64,000 nucleotides of DNA from the NCBI GenBank assembly GCA_902495005.1, contig CABUVL010000005.1:1-64000 (forward strand), given 5' to 3'. The stretch is from an uncultured Verrucomicrobiota bacterium. Its GTDB lineage: Bacteria > Verrucomicrobiota > Verrucomicrobiia > Opitutales > UBA9783. How positions within the stretch are numbered: the stretch's first letter is position 1; every line of letters starts with the position of its first letter. The notes below the pieces were generated by a model. The model worked only from the letters and a program-made list of their open reading frames with translations. It ran no database searches and was not told the origin of the DNA. The position numbers were made by a program, and so were the translations under genes. This document shows, in pieces, positions 55,441 to 64,000 of the stretch.

Positions 55441-55957
55441 TTAGGCTCGCTGCCCCGCTTCGTAAGCGATTTGCATGGCCGGTGAGGTTTTTACGGCTCC
55501 TTTTTCGTGAACGCCCGTACCGTAGATAAGCGCTTTAACCTTACTGCCCGGTAAACAATCTGTGAAACCTCGAAGGGCGTCCATCGTGCGGACCATGGCA
55601 CTTTGTCCTGAGGCAGAAGTGGCAATGAAATAAAAATCTTTATTGCATATTTCCGTGTAACGAGGCAGTGTTCGATCAAGCATCGTCTTCATTTGCCCAC
55701 TCATTGAATAAAAATAAACGGGGCTCGCCAACACAATGACGTCTGCTTTTACCATTTTGTCGAGCAGGGCTTGCATGTCATCTTTTTGACAGCAGCTGCC
55801 TGTACGTTGGCAGGCGTAGCACGCTTGGCAGATCATTTATGTAAACTTTTTCGACCGTATGGCCGGATGATTCTGCCCCTTTTGCAAATTGATCGCACAG
55901 CAGGTCGCTGTTGCCAGCTTTCCTGGGACTGGCTTCTAATAATAATATTTTTTTCAT
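55441..55957 (-). pseudogene. Frameshifted NADPH-dependent FMN reductase/flavodoxin-like gene
   Basis: Two overlapping frames make one protein. The first part, from the ATG at 55957, reads MKKILLLEASPRKAGNSDLL and on to VEKVYIND, the FMN phosphate-binding loop and first strand pair. It then leaves the frame near 55835, where the other frame continues with ICQACYACQRTGSC and ADVIVLASPVYFYSMSGQMK to a normal C-terminus at 55441. A small deletion explains the break. Joined length is about 170 residues, normal for the family. The intact ends suggest a recent lesion or a sequencing error. Confidence 0.75.
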
Positions 55958-56007
55958 AATACGTTTGCTGAATGGTCCGTTAATTAAGAGAAGTGTCTCT
56001 TTTGTTT

Positions 56008-56394
56008 GGTGGAGGTGGCGGGATTTGAACCCGCGTCTTCTGCACATTTAATTAAAGCTTCTACAAGCTTAGTACATTTTGGGTTGTCCACATTAAACCC
56101 GTATGCACACGTTTTTAATGTGTAAGTGATAGAAAATACGATTGGAAATTACCACACTTTCCAATTATACTCGCTGAGTGAGCTTTTAAAATTAAGCGAG
56201 CATCCATTTTAAAAGCAGAATTGCATCTATAGGCAATTCATACGATATCCTAAGCAGCCATCGCCAAGGAGGCGCTTGGGAATTTTACTACATTGTTTTC
56301 ATTTATTTGTAAATGGATTGATAACGAAGCCAACCATCATCTTCGGCCTGCCACTTTAATTATACATTACAAAATCGAATCCAATAACACCCCC
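56008..56394 (-). ncRNA. ssrA: tmRNA (SsrA), ribosome rescue
   Basis: The 5' GGGGGTG (56394-56388) pairs with 3' CACCTCC followed by ACCA (56018-56008), forming the acceptor stem; CGCGGGTTCAAATCCCGC is the T arm. The 5' end continues TTATTGGATTCGAT, the usual tmRNA sequence. The tag frame reads NENNVVKFPSASLAMAA followed by TAG, so the tag ends AMAA rather than the common ALAA. I could not fix the resume codon (the codon before N is ATA). A hairpin at 55987-56002 may end transcription. Confidence 0.93.
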
Positions 56395-56418
56395 GGAAAA
56401 CTCTCAAAGAACAGGGGC

Positions 56419-56447
56419 ATTATGTTTTGACAAGAAAATTTTGTCAA
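56419..56447 (-). promoter_or_regulatory. Promoter of tmRNA
   Basis: On the minus strand TTGACA (56447-56442) and CATAAT (56424-56419) are separated by exactly 17 bases, about 25 bases before the mature tmRNA. The -35 box is part of an inverted repeat TTGACAA/TTGTCAA spanning 56427-56447, which could be an operator. Confidence 0.75.
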
Positions 56448-56581
56448 TCTTTAAGTGTGTGTGCAGGGGCGCTTTCGTTAGTTAAGCTGCTTGCTTCCTG
56501 AAAATTCGCGATCTGTTAAAAAGGCTGCTGGGCTTCTTAAAAATTACACTGTTGGAGCTGTTAATAATGCAATTGCGTTTG

Positions 56582-57187
56582 TTAAGAAAATATTTTTGTC
56601 AAACTTTCTACGCCAAATGCACTGATCCAGTAGGCGGCAAAACTGTAGATGGCAATGGCCGTTACGGAACACAATTGCGCCAGGCATAGGAGTAAACCGT
56701 CATTTTCCATCAGTCCAATCCCGAACAGCAAAATAATTGCGGCCGGCAGTGTATTGGTAAGTGGAATGGGAACGGCCATGATGCATGCTAAAATAAGGAT
56801 GTTGCCCCCAATGACGCGCTTGTTCAATATCCATTGCAATTGCGTACAGCGTTCGGAACGCGTAAAAAATTCAATGCATCGCAAGAACTTGACGGCGCCT
56901 TGGACCAATTGCTTGGAGATTGAAAATTCTTTGCCATCCCAGCGTTTCGGATACCACATGCTGTCACGGCCGCAAAGAAGTTGAAGTGCCGCAATCATTA
57001 GCAAAATGCCTAATGGGGTACTGTATCCAGGTGCTGGAATTGGCAAGGCGCTTGGAACGGACACAAGCGTAATAAATGTGCCGAGGCTTTGTTCCTTGAA
57101 ATGGTACATGAAGTCTTTAACTTTGAGCTTAATTGCACCTTCTTCGTTACGTAACTCTAATAATTTTTGCGATGCGGTTTCCGCCAT
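56582..57187 (-). CDS. ExoD-like membrane protein
   Basis: About 201 residues from the ATG at 57187. The pattern GTFITLVSVPSALPIPAPGYSTPLGILLMIAALQLLCGR, followed by WYPKRW and MAVPIPLTNTLPAAIILLFGIGLMENDG, is that of the ExoD family (PF06055). Members were linked to exopolysaccharide synthesis in rhizobia, but the biochemical role is unknown. Four to five membrane segments. No polysaccharide genes are nearby. It stands alone between gene-poor stretches. Confidence 0.85.
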   Translation of the reverse strand: MAETASQKLLELRNEEGAIKLKVKDFMYHFKEQSLGTFITLVSVPSALPIPAPGYSTPLGILLMIAALQLLCGRDSMWYPKRWDGKEFSISKQLVQGAVKFLRCIEFFTRSERCTQLQWILNKRVIGGNILILACIMAVPIPLTNTLPAAIILLFGIGLMENDGLLLCLAQLCSVTAIAIYSFAAYWISAFGVESLTKIFS

Positions 57188-57745
57188 AATTGACTCAGAA
57201 CGATGTAAAAAGGTGAGATAAAACACAATTAAAAAATGTAGAAAACAAATTTTTGTAAGAGACTCAGGTCCTTGGGCTTACGATTTAATAATCAGTGGTG
57301 AGTTGGAACTTATTTATCACTCGTATTTATAGATCCGTCGTACACATGCCTTGACCGAGCGATTTGTTCTAACGGCCGATTTTCTTGGCTTAAGCTAAAA
57401 ATGACGTTTTGTGCTATTTTTGAGCATAATAAGGGTGCGAATGGTAATGGGTTCACGGCTCACACGTGTTTTAATTACTTGTCTAATGCTAAGTTTGTGA
57501 GGGGAAATGAATGCCCCAATGATTTGTTACACGGAGAATGAACTTTGTTCTTTGAAAAAGCATAGGGCAGGGCAATTTTTCTATAATTTATTAGTAAAGA
57601 ATTAATTATGGGCGACGCTTTTATTAAAAATTAGCCGTGTGTTCAATTCACTCGCGTGTGCCTTTTCTTTACGGGAGGCGAGAGGATTGACTGGGCCATC
57701 AACAGGCCATTGGGGGTAGGGGCGTTACTTGCTTATTACAATAGA
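57188..57745. other. Gene-free stretch between exoD-like gene and recD2
   Basis: About 560 bases. No ORF with protein-like composition on either strand and no RNA motif recognised. The part next to the ExoD-like gene should carry its promoter. Confidence 0.35.
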
Positions 57746-60010
57746 TTAAGAATTGCTTGTCGTCGGGGTACTCGACTGCGTCTTTGTAAGCCCATTGCGC
57801 AGGCGTTCTTTGAGGGTCGTGCGTCGAATAGAACTATCGAGCGTACGAACGGCAATGCTGTAGGCTTTCGGGTCGCCCACAATGAATACGTGCTTACGTC
57901 CTCTTGTGACCGCCGTGTACAGTAAGTTTCGTTTTAACATAACGAAATGTTGCGTGAGGAGCGGAATCACCACAATGGGAAATTCACTGCCTTGCGATTT
58001 GTGAATGCTGATCGCGTAAGCCAACTTTAAGTCCAGGCATTCGAGCCGCTCCAATATGTGTTCCTCATTGTTGAATTGCACCATGAGCTGTTCTTCAGCG
58101 GTGTCCACATGCGTGACAATTCCCAGATCTCCGTTAAAAATATTTTTGTCGTAGTTGTTTTTCAGCTGTATGACCTTGTCGCCCAAGCAAAATGTTTGAC
58201 CGCCTACCTTTAGTCTTGGCCTATTTTCTCCGGATTTTTTTTGGAAGAGCGCGTTAATATTTTCAATGCCCGATTCTCCGCGATGCATGGGTACCAGAAT
58301 TTGTACATCCTTGAGCGGATTTATCTTAAGCGATTGGGGCAATTGCTCCCAGCAGAGTTTTTCAATGGTTTGAAGCGCCTGTGCGGGGCCATCTATGCCG
58401 ATAAAATGGAAATCTTCCTCAAAATTTGTCAATTGATTGGGCGATTGAATGGGGGCTTCCAAGGTGCGTTTGCCACTCAAGATGTTGTAGGCCGTGGTCA
58501 CAATTGAACTTTTTTGCCCTTGCCTGTAAATTTCTTTGAGGGATTCGACCTGAAAGTAATTGCTGTTTAAGAGGTCGTTTAAGACATTGCCGGGTCCAAC
58601 AGACGGCAATTGATAGATGTCGCCGACAAATAGTACGTGTGCCGCATCGGGTAAGGCACGCAGCAAGGCGTGTGTGAGGTGAATGTCGAGCATACTCGCC
58701 TCGTCGACAATCAAGTAATCGGCAGGCAATAAGTTTTCTTCGTTGTAAGAGAATCCACCGATGGAGGGCTCGTATTTCAAGGTCCGATGGACGGTCCGCG
58801 CCTCGTAGCCGGTGGCTTCTTGCATGCGTTGTGCGGCACGACCCGTTGGAGCGGCCAAGTACAAACGGACGTGTTTTGCCAGTAATACGTGTATGAGTGC
58901 TCGAAGCAGGGTTGTTTTACCCGTTCCAGGACCCCCGGTCAGGATGGAAAGCTTTGAACTTAGAATGGAGTGCAGTGCCTTTTTTTGCGTTTCAGACCAG
59001 GTAATGTGAAGTTGATTTTCTGACCAGATTAAAGCTTTGTCGATTTGTATGGGGGGTAGGGAGGACGGCGCCTCATGCAGACGACGAATGTGTTTGGCAA
59101 TAGAGGCTTCTCCAATGGCCATGCTGGGCCTTTGCACCAATTGAGATGGCGGATATTCGTTCAGTCGATCATCTTCGAGGAGAATGGACAGGCGTTGCTT
59201 GATCCGTTCGCTTGAAACATCGAGTAATTCGGAGGTCTTTTGCGCAAGTGTCGTGATGGGTGCACCTGTGTTGCCGTCAGATTCCGCTTCCATCAGTAGG
59301 TAATTTATCCCCGCGTCAATTCGAAAATCTGCGTCGTTGGCAATTCCTAAATTGAGCGCGATCTTGTCGGCGGACTTAAACCCGATACCGTCGATACTTT
59401 GAACGATGACGTAGGGATTATTTTTTACAATTTCTTTTGTCTTTGCGCCGTACTTTTGAAATAAACGTAAACATTGTGTGCTGGTGAATCCGTAGGTTTG
59501 CAAAAAAATCATCACATCCCGGACCGCCTGTTGCTCATCCCAGGCTTTTTTTATGCTCTGAGCGCGTTTTATGCCAATCCCGGGTACCTCTTGCAGGCGT
59601 GCGCTGGCATTGTTTAAGACGTCAAATGTGCGTAATCCAAAAAAATCTACAATTTTATTGGCGTACACGGAGCCGATTCCGTGAATGAGCCCACTTTTTA
59701 AATATTGGCGAATGCCATGCAAATTCGAAGGTAGCTCAGAGGTGAATTCGACGCATTGCAATTGTTGCCCGTATTGGGCATGTTTAATCCAAGTGCCTTT
59801 GACGGATAAAGTCTCCCCACATTGGACCGTGGGAAAGTACCCCGTGATGGTGATCGTCTTTTTCTCTTTCGCCAGAGACAACAACCCCACCGTATAACCA
59901 TTGTCTTGATTGTAATAAAGTACGCTTTTTAAGACCCCCTTGAGGGATACAAGTTCATCATCAGCATTTGAACTCGCATCCGCTGAAGGTTCTCGTTGTT
60001 GGAAGGTCAT
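57746..60010 (-). CDS. recD2: RecD2-type ATP-dependent DNA helicase
   Basis: 754 residues from the ATG at 60010, which shares one base with the greA stop (TAATG). RecD2 is a 5'-3' SF1B helicase that works without RecBC. An N-terminal OB-like region and helix-hairpin-helix repeats (LQEVPGIGIKRAQSIKKAW, VQSIDGIGFKSADKIAL) precede the motor. Walker A is GGPGTGKTTLLRAL, followed by APTGRAAQRM, VDEASMLD, GDIYQLPSVGPGNVL and the late motif AYAISIHKSQGSEFPIV. Complete. Translationally coupled to greA. Confidence 0.93.
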   Translation of the reverse strand: MTFQQREPSADASSNADDELVSLKGVLKSVLYYNQDNGYTVGLLSLAKEKKTITITGYFPTVQCGETLSVKGTWIKHAQYGQQLQCVEFTSELPSNLHGIRQYLKSGLIHGIGSVYANKIVDFFGLRTFDVLNNASARLQEVPGIGIKRAQSIKKAWDEQQAVRDVMIFLQTYGFTSTQCLRLFQKYGAKTKEIVKNNPYVIVQSIDGIGFKSADKIALNLGIANDADFRIDAGINYLLMEAESDGNTGAPITTLAQKTSELLDVSSERIKQRLSILLEDDRLNEYPPSQLVQRPSMAIGEASIAKHIRRLHEAPSSLPPIQIDKALIWSENQLHITWSETQKKALHSILSSKLSILTGGPGTGKTTLLRALIHVLLAKHVRLYLAAPTGRAAQRMQEATGYEARTVHRTLKYEPSIGGFSYNEENLLPADYLIVDEASMLDIHLTHALLRALPDAAHVLFVGDIYQLPSVGPGNVLNDLLNSNYFQVESLKEIYRQGQKSSIVTTAYNILSGKRTLEAPIQSPNQLTNFEEDFHFIGIDGPAQALQTIEKLCWEQLPQSLKINPLKDVQILVPMHRGESGIENINALFQKKSGENRPRLKVGGQTFCLGDKVIQLKNNYDKNIFNGDLGIVTHVDTAEEQLMVQFNNEEHILERLECLDLKLAYAISIHKSQGSEFPIVVIPLLTQHFVMLKRNLLYTAVTRGRKHVFIVGDPKAYSIAVRTLDSSIRRTTLKERLRNGLTKTQSSTPTTSNS

Positions 60011-61866
60011 TATTTGGACCAACGTGCAATTTGACGAATTTGCAAAACTTGTTCAGAGGGTAATTCTACAGTATCGCCAACAACTTTGCCCAATAATTGA
60101 GAGGCCAAAGGAGTTTGGTAGGACAGAATATTTTTCTTGGGATCGCTGTCCCATGCCCCGAGAATTGTGTATTGTACCTCTTTACCTTTTTGATCCGCCA
60201 ATGTGACGACAGAGCCGATGCTAACTTTATCCAAAGGCGTCTCTTCAAATTTAATGACTTGAACACGCGCTAAATCTTGCTCAATTTTTGCCTTACGTGC
60301 GAGTAAGACGTCTTGATCTTGTCGGGCCATTTTGTACTCAGAATTTTCACGCAAGTCGCCCAACTCTCTCGCCGCCGCAATGGCAATCTTGTTGGCCGGA
60401 ATTTTTTCGGAAATGAGTGATTCATACTCCTTGCGAATGGCATCCAAGCTCTCTTGAGAAACAAATAGACGTTCTTCAGCCGAGTGCTCTTTTTTCTCCG
60501 TGAGCGATTGAAGTTCAGGGAATACCCGAATGAAACGTGCCATGATGGAACGTTTTTTGAGCGTATCGAACCCTTGATTCAAGAGAAGACTACGCGCCAA
60601 ATCTCGTGCCAGATCGAAGCTTGCGTCTTTCAACAGCACCGCTATGAGATCGTGATCTTCGTTAACGGCATCCACAAGTGGAATGCGTCGTCCTGGATTT
60701 GTATTGAGTGCATCGATGTCAATGGCTTGGAAAATCGCACTCAATAGGCGTGGGTTGAGCAAGCCCGAAATTAAATTTTGATAATGCGGCATTTCACGGT
60801 GCTTAATAATCCAAATAAGCACGGGGCTCTTTAAGGATTGCTCTTGTAACCATTTTTGTAGGGTTTCTTTCAGAAGCGACTCGCAATCCCTTTCGAGCAA
60901 GAAATTAATGCATTCTACCGTAAAGCGACCATTGCTGTGCTTAAAAAGGTGCAATACGACGTGCTTCCATTCTTCGGGTGTTTGGTAGGTGCGCGTTAAG
61001 AGATCCAAGAAGCGAGGATAGTAGACGTGAGGCAACTGCTCTGCCAACTCGGACAAGTTTTCTGTGCTCAAGATGATCGATTGCGACGTGGGTTGTAATT
61101 CTTCGACACGTTCGTGAAGGTAACGGGCCAAGTTGTTGCGTACCCAGCAACCTTCGAGCCTTTCTGCGGCAGACAACTGCTTTGCATTCTGTATGGCTTT
61201 GGTCAAATCTTCCAAAATCTGTGGCAGGTCGTTGCGAATGACATCGATACTGTCGGCCAGTTGATATAATTTTGTGGCCAACGCAATTTTTTCCAAGGGC
61301 CTCCGTGTGAGGTAAAATTCCTCTAAAATTTCTTGTTCGGGCAAGATGGGCTCGCTGCGCAATTGATACACATCGTGTTGTTTTTTCTTAGGTGTTGCGA
61401 TGCGTGGGTCTTTTACCATTAATTTTTGAGCTTGCATCCACCATTTTTTATATTGTTGTTCTGTCAAGATCATGGACAGGACATGCCTTAATAAGGATTC
61501 AAGTTCCAAGTAAGTGGCGGAGGTGTTGCGACATCCTTGTAAGACTTTTACGATTAAGTCGCAGGGATGTTCTTTACTCATCTTGAGAATTTCTTCTGGA
61601 TGTTTTCTGGCTTCAACCAAGACGTTGTTTTCGTCGATGAACGTTAGCTTTTGCACGCAAAAAATGGGATCCATCGTACTTGCTTGATCTTGCGTCTCAA
61701 ATTTAATAATGACGCGATTGGCGACGTCGTCATACTTTTCAATGCAACCTACCCCCCAACTATGGTGCCAAAAATAATTGCCTGGTTCCAAGGCTTCAAA
61801 AATTTGGCGCTTTGACTTCAATTGGGGATTTTGTTCCAGAATTAAATCGATTGCTTCCTTATTCAT
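60010..61866 (-). CDS. greA: Transcript cleavage factor GreA with long N-terminal extension
   Basis: 618 residues, four times the usual 158. The C-terminal part (about 460-618) is a complete GreA: the coiled coil with ARELGDLRENSEYKMARQDQ, including the acidic tip residues, and the FKBP-like domain (GSVVTLADQKGKEVQYTILG). The first 460 residues are helical, with no recognised catalytic motif. Similarly extended GreA proteins are known from Chlamydia, so this is a PVC trait. Coupled to recD2. Confidence 0.9.
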   Translation of the reverse strand: MNKEAIDLILEQNPQLKSKRQIFEALEPGNYFWHHSWGVGCIEKYDDVANRVIIKFETQDQASTMDPIFCVQKLTFIDENNVLVEARKHPEEILKMSKEHPCDLIVKVLQGCRNTSATYLELESLLRHVLSMILTEQQYKKWWMQAQKLMVKDPRIATPKKKQHDVYQLRSEPILPEQEILEEFYLTRRPLEKIALATKLYQLADSIDVIRNDLPQILEDLTKAIQNAKQLSAAERLEGCWVRNNLARYLHERVEELQPTSQSIILSTENLSELAEQLPHVYYPRFLDLLTRTYQTPEEWKHVVLHLFKHSNGRFTVECINFLLERDCESLLKETLQKWLQEQSLKSPVLIWIIKHREMPHYQNLISGLLNPRLLSAIFQAIDIDALNTNPGRRIPLVDAVNEDHDLIAVLLKDASFDLARDLARSLLLNQGFDTLKKRSIMARFIRVFPELQSLTEKKEHSAEERLFVSQESLDAIRKEYESLISEKIPANKIAIAAARELGDLRENSEYKMARQDQDVLLARKAKIEQDLARVQVIKFEETPLDKVSIGSVVTLADQKGKEVQYTILGAWDSDPKKNILSYQTPLASQLLGKVVGDTVELPSEQVLQIRQIARWSK

Positions 61867-62228
61867 GGTAATATTACGAACCTAGGTAATTTGTAAATAA
61901 AATGCAAGCATTTAGAAAAAATCTCCACCGTTACCTGGTAAAATTTTCTCATTACTTGCTTTTGTTAAGCCAATGACATTGTATCTATGCAAAGCATAAG
62001 CCATCGGAAATACCGTCTTATCTCATTAATTGAGCTTACAGCCAATGGGCTCCGGTCTTATTATATATAGAAGAAAGAACTCGCCCCGTGTTTTTAGTAG
62101 CAATAAAGTACGTATATCAATAAAACACACATAGTTTATTACGGTGAGGGACAGCTTACAATTTACGCATGTGCATGCAAGTTGCAATCTCGCACGTACC
62201 CTCCATTAAATAGGCCGAATGTCCTGCC
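61867..62228. other. Gene-free stretch between recA and greA
   Basis: 362 bases. It must contain the greA promoter (minus strand) and the end of the recA transcript. I see no clear terminator, RNA or small gene. It includes a repetitive AT-rich part around 62060-62140. Confidence 0.35.
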
Positions 62229-63320
62229 TTAGACGTCTAAATTCTCTTCTTTATTGTCTGAGAAGGCGCCTTTGGCCAGAACCATGCCGCCGGAAACGCG
62301 AACTTTGTCGATAATCGCCCGCATGGCCTCTTCCATGACCGAGGGATTTTCTTTTAAGTACGTCTTGGCAGCTTCGCGTCCTTGCCCAATGAGATTGCCT
62401 TTGTAAGCCACCCAGGAGCCCTTTTTCTCAAAAATTTGATGTTCAATACCGAGGTCGATGACGGAGGAGGCTTGAGAAATGCCTTCGTCGTACATAATGT
62501 CAAATTCACATTCCGTGAACGGGGGAGCTACTTTGTTTTTGACGACCTTAAGCCGGGTTCTGTTGCCGACAATGCGACCGGACGCGTCCTTCAGTTGGCC
62601 GATACGTCGAATGTCCATGCGAACCGAGGCAAAGAATTTCAACGCTCTACCGCCTGTAGTTGTCTCTGGACTGCCGAACATAACGCCGATTTTTTCTCGG
62701 ATTTGATTGGTAAAAATGCAGATGCATTTCGACTTATTGATGACGGACGTTAAGCGTCGCATGGCCTGACTCATCATGCGAGCTTGCAAGCCTACGTTCG
62801 TATCTCCCATCTGGCCGTTGAGTTCAGCTTTCGATACGAGTGCGGCTACGGAATCCACAACAATTACTTCAATGGCACCGGAGCGGATCAAGGTTTCTGC
62901 AATGTTGAGGGCGTCTTCGCCGCTTTCAGGTTGAGAGACGATCAAATTGTCGAGATCAACACCCACCACCTTGGCATAACGAGGATCGAGGGCATTTTCC
63001 ACATCTATAAAAACGGCCCTGCCTCCTTGCTTTTGCGCCTGCGCTATGATGCTGAGACACAAGGTCGTCTTTCCCGACGATTCGGGACCAAAAATTTCAC
63101 AAATACGGCCGCGTGGCAATCCGCCGACACCCAAGGCAAGATCAATGGCCAGCGAACCGGTTGATATGACAGACACATCCATTTTGGCCGTGTTTCCCAT
63201 GCGCATGATGGCGCCTTCGCCGAATTGCTTGTTGATGGCCGCAATTGCTAACTCAAGCGCTTTATCCTCGATGTGAGTTTCGCCCGTCTTCTTTATTGCC
63301 TTCGCTTGTGTAGAATCCAT
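62229..63320 (-). CDS. recA: Recombinase RecA
   Basis: 363 residues. RecA forms filaments on single-stranded DNA for recombination and SOS induction. Walker A GPESSGKT is at 78-85; VDSVAALVSKAELNGQMGD (L1 region) and FTNQIREKIGVMFGSPETTTGGRAL (L2) are typical. The C-terminal tail is acidic (DNKEENLDV). The start follows dnaJ by 36 bases, and a perfect 12-bp palindrome sits immediately before the ATG. Confidence 0.97.
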   Translation of the reverse strand: MDSTQAKAIKKTGETHIEDKALELAIAAINKQFGEGAIMRMGNTAKMDVSVISTGSLAIDLALGVGGLPRGRICEIFGPESSGKTTLCLSIIAQAQKQGGRAVFIDVENALDPRYAKVVGVDLDNLIVSQPESGEDALNIAETLIRSGAIEVIVVDSVAALVSKAELNGQMGDTNVGLQARMMSQAMRRLTSVINKSKCICIFTNQIREKIGVMFGSPETTTGGRALKFFASVRMDIRRIGQLKDASGRIVGNRTRLKVVKNKVAPPFTECEFDIMYDEGISQASSVIDLGIEHQIFEKKGSWVAYKGNLIGQGREAAKTYLKENPSVMEEAMRAIIDKVRVSGGMVLAKGAFSDNKEENLDV

Positions 63321-63332
63321 ACAAGTACTTGT
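63321..63332. promoter_or_regulatory. Palindrome directly upstream of recA
   Basis: ACAAGTACTTGT is a perfect 12-bp palindrome abutting the recA ATG. It could be an operator for a LexA-type or other repressor, or a hairpin that covers the start codon. It does not match the GAAC/GTTC-type LexA boxes I know. Confidence 0.4.
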
Positions 63333-63356
63333 TAAATATTTTTTTGATCCAGTCGG

Positions 63357-64000
63357 CTAGTTTTTTTTTACAGTTTTTGGGCTGTCGGAGTTTTCGCCCA
63401 AAGCTTGTGAAAATGCTTCCAGGCATTTGCGTTGCTCCTTCGTGAGCTTTTTAGGAACGCTGATGGATACGGTTACGAGCAAATCGCCCGTCTTTGGAGC
63501 GCCACTGGCCCGCCGTTCTATTTGAGGCATTCCGTAGCCTTTAAGTTTAAAAATTGTATTCGCCTGGGTGCCTGCCGGAATTTTTAAGTTGGCTTTGCCG
63601 TCGAGCGTTGGGATTTCAATATCTCCACCTAAGGCCGCCAAGGTAAATGAAATTTCTTGATGGTAGAGTAAATTGAGACCATCTCTTTGAAATAATTTAT
63701 GTTCTTTTAAATAGACAACGACATAGAGATCGCCGGGATGTGCGCCAAAAGGGCCCGCTTCTCCTAGGCCTTGAAAGCGCAATTTGGCACCGTTGCCAAT
63801 ACCGGCGGGGATGTTGGCCTTTACCTGCGTTTTGTTTATTTCAATGCCTTGGCCGTGGCAATAAGGGCAGGGCTTTTCGATAATTTTTCCGCTTCCCTGG
63901 CATTGGGGGCAGGTGCGGCTCATGCTGAAAAATCCTTGAGAGGTGATAACTTGTCCACGACCTTTGCATTGAGGACAAATTTTAGCTTTTGTGCCCTCCT
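63357..64000 (-). CDS. dnaJ: Chaperone DnaJ, C-terminal part (5' end beyond the window)
   Basis: About 214 codons are present and the frame is open to the window edge. Zinc-finger repeats are seen as CPQCKGRG, CPQCQGSG and CPYCHGQG, followed by the substrate-binding domains (VKANIPAGIGNGAKLRFQGLGEAGPFG, then GGDIEIPTLDGKANLKIPAGTQ). DnaJ is the DnaK co-chaperone. The J domain and G/F region should lie beyond position 64000. It is followed by recA after 36 bases, in the same direction. Confidence 0.94.
   Translation of the reverse strand, partial: EGTKAKICPQCKGRGQVITSQGFFSMSRTCPQCQGSGKIIEKPCPYCHGQGIEINKTQVKANIPAGIGNGAKLRFQGLGEAGPFGAHPGDLYVVVYLKEHKLFQRDGLNLLYHQEISFTLAALGGDIEIPTLDGKANLKIPAGTQANTIFKLKGYGMPQIERRASGAPKTGDLLVTVSISVPKKLTKEQRKCLEAFSQALGENSDSPKTVKKN

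Noticed and set aside
1..64000. CRISPR arrays, insertion sequences, prophage or rRNA
   Set aside because: No regularly spaced repeats, transposase or phage proteins and no rRNA sequence recognised anywhere in the window.

Overview
The window looks like a chromosomal segment of a host-associated, genome-reduced member of the PVC superphylum, most likely Verrucomicrobia close to the Opitutae. Supporting signs are a GreA with a very long N-terminal extension (as in Chlamydia), a Minf_1886-type small protein known mainly from Planctomycetes and Verrucomicrobia, a CdsZ-like coiled-coil zinc-ribbon protein, and type III secretion (T3SS) translocon genes next to ordinary housekeeping genes. Base composition is moderately AT-rich by eye. 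Many start codons have no recognisable Shine-Dalgarno sequence.

Layout. 1-8.0 kb: end of an unknown gene, then rpmH-rnpA-yidD-yidC-yebC, a degenerate RluA-like protein, a cell-wall amidase and glgB. 8.1-12.0 kb, minus strand: a T3SS translocon operon of large tip-like protein, SycD/LcrH-type chaperone and SctE/YopB-type translocator, closed by a terminator. 12.1-14.5 kb: nrnA-truB-ribF. 14.7-17.2 kb: two convergent MFS transporters. 17.3-23.0 kb: infC, ruvX, secA and the CdsZ-like gene. 23.1-25.3 kb: a second locus with a small helical protein and a paralogue of the tip-like protein. 25.6-33.8 kb: MFS transporter, proS, HTH protein, sodB, a partial peptide ABC transporter and another MFS transporter. 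34.3-41.2 kb: accD, comF, rseP, a lone pntAA, rarA, an MBL hydrolase and the Minf_1886 protein. 41.4-45.5 kb: a secreted protein with an 8-bp tandem repeat inside its reading frame, and a secreted class-3 lipase. 45.6-50.0 kb: a 5'-3' exonuclease and thyA-folA-mrdA. 50.3-52.2 kb: small genes and a metalloprotease-like putative effector, split at an A8 tract and ending in a CaaX-like motif. 52.7-64 kb: tRNA-His, a YuiF-type transporter, a Nudix protein, a frameshifted flavoprotein, tmRNA, an ExoD-like protein, recD2, greA, recA and dnaJ.

How it fits together. The housekeeping genes cover translation, secretion (YidC, SecA, RseP), cell wall, fatty acid initiation, dTMP synthesis and DNA repair. 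Four MFS permeases, a peptide ABC transporter and a YuiF-type permease suggest dependence on imported nutrients. The accessory genes point to contact with a eukaryotic host: two T3SS tip-like proteins, a translocator with its chaperone, a putative metalloprotease effector, a secreted lipase and a probably phase-variable exported protein. No T3SS basal-body gene lies in the window. The most novel material is the pair of tip-like proteins, the poly-A-split effector and the tandem-repeat switch.
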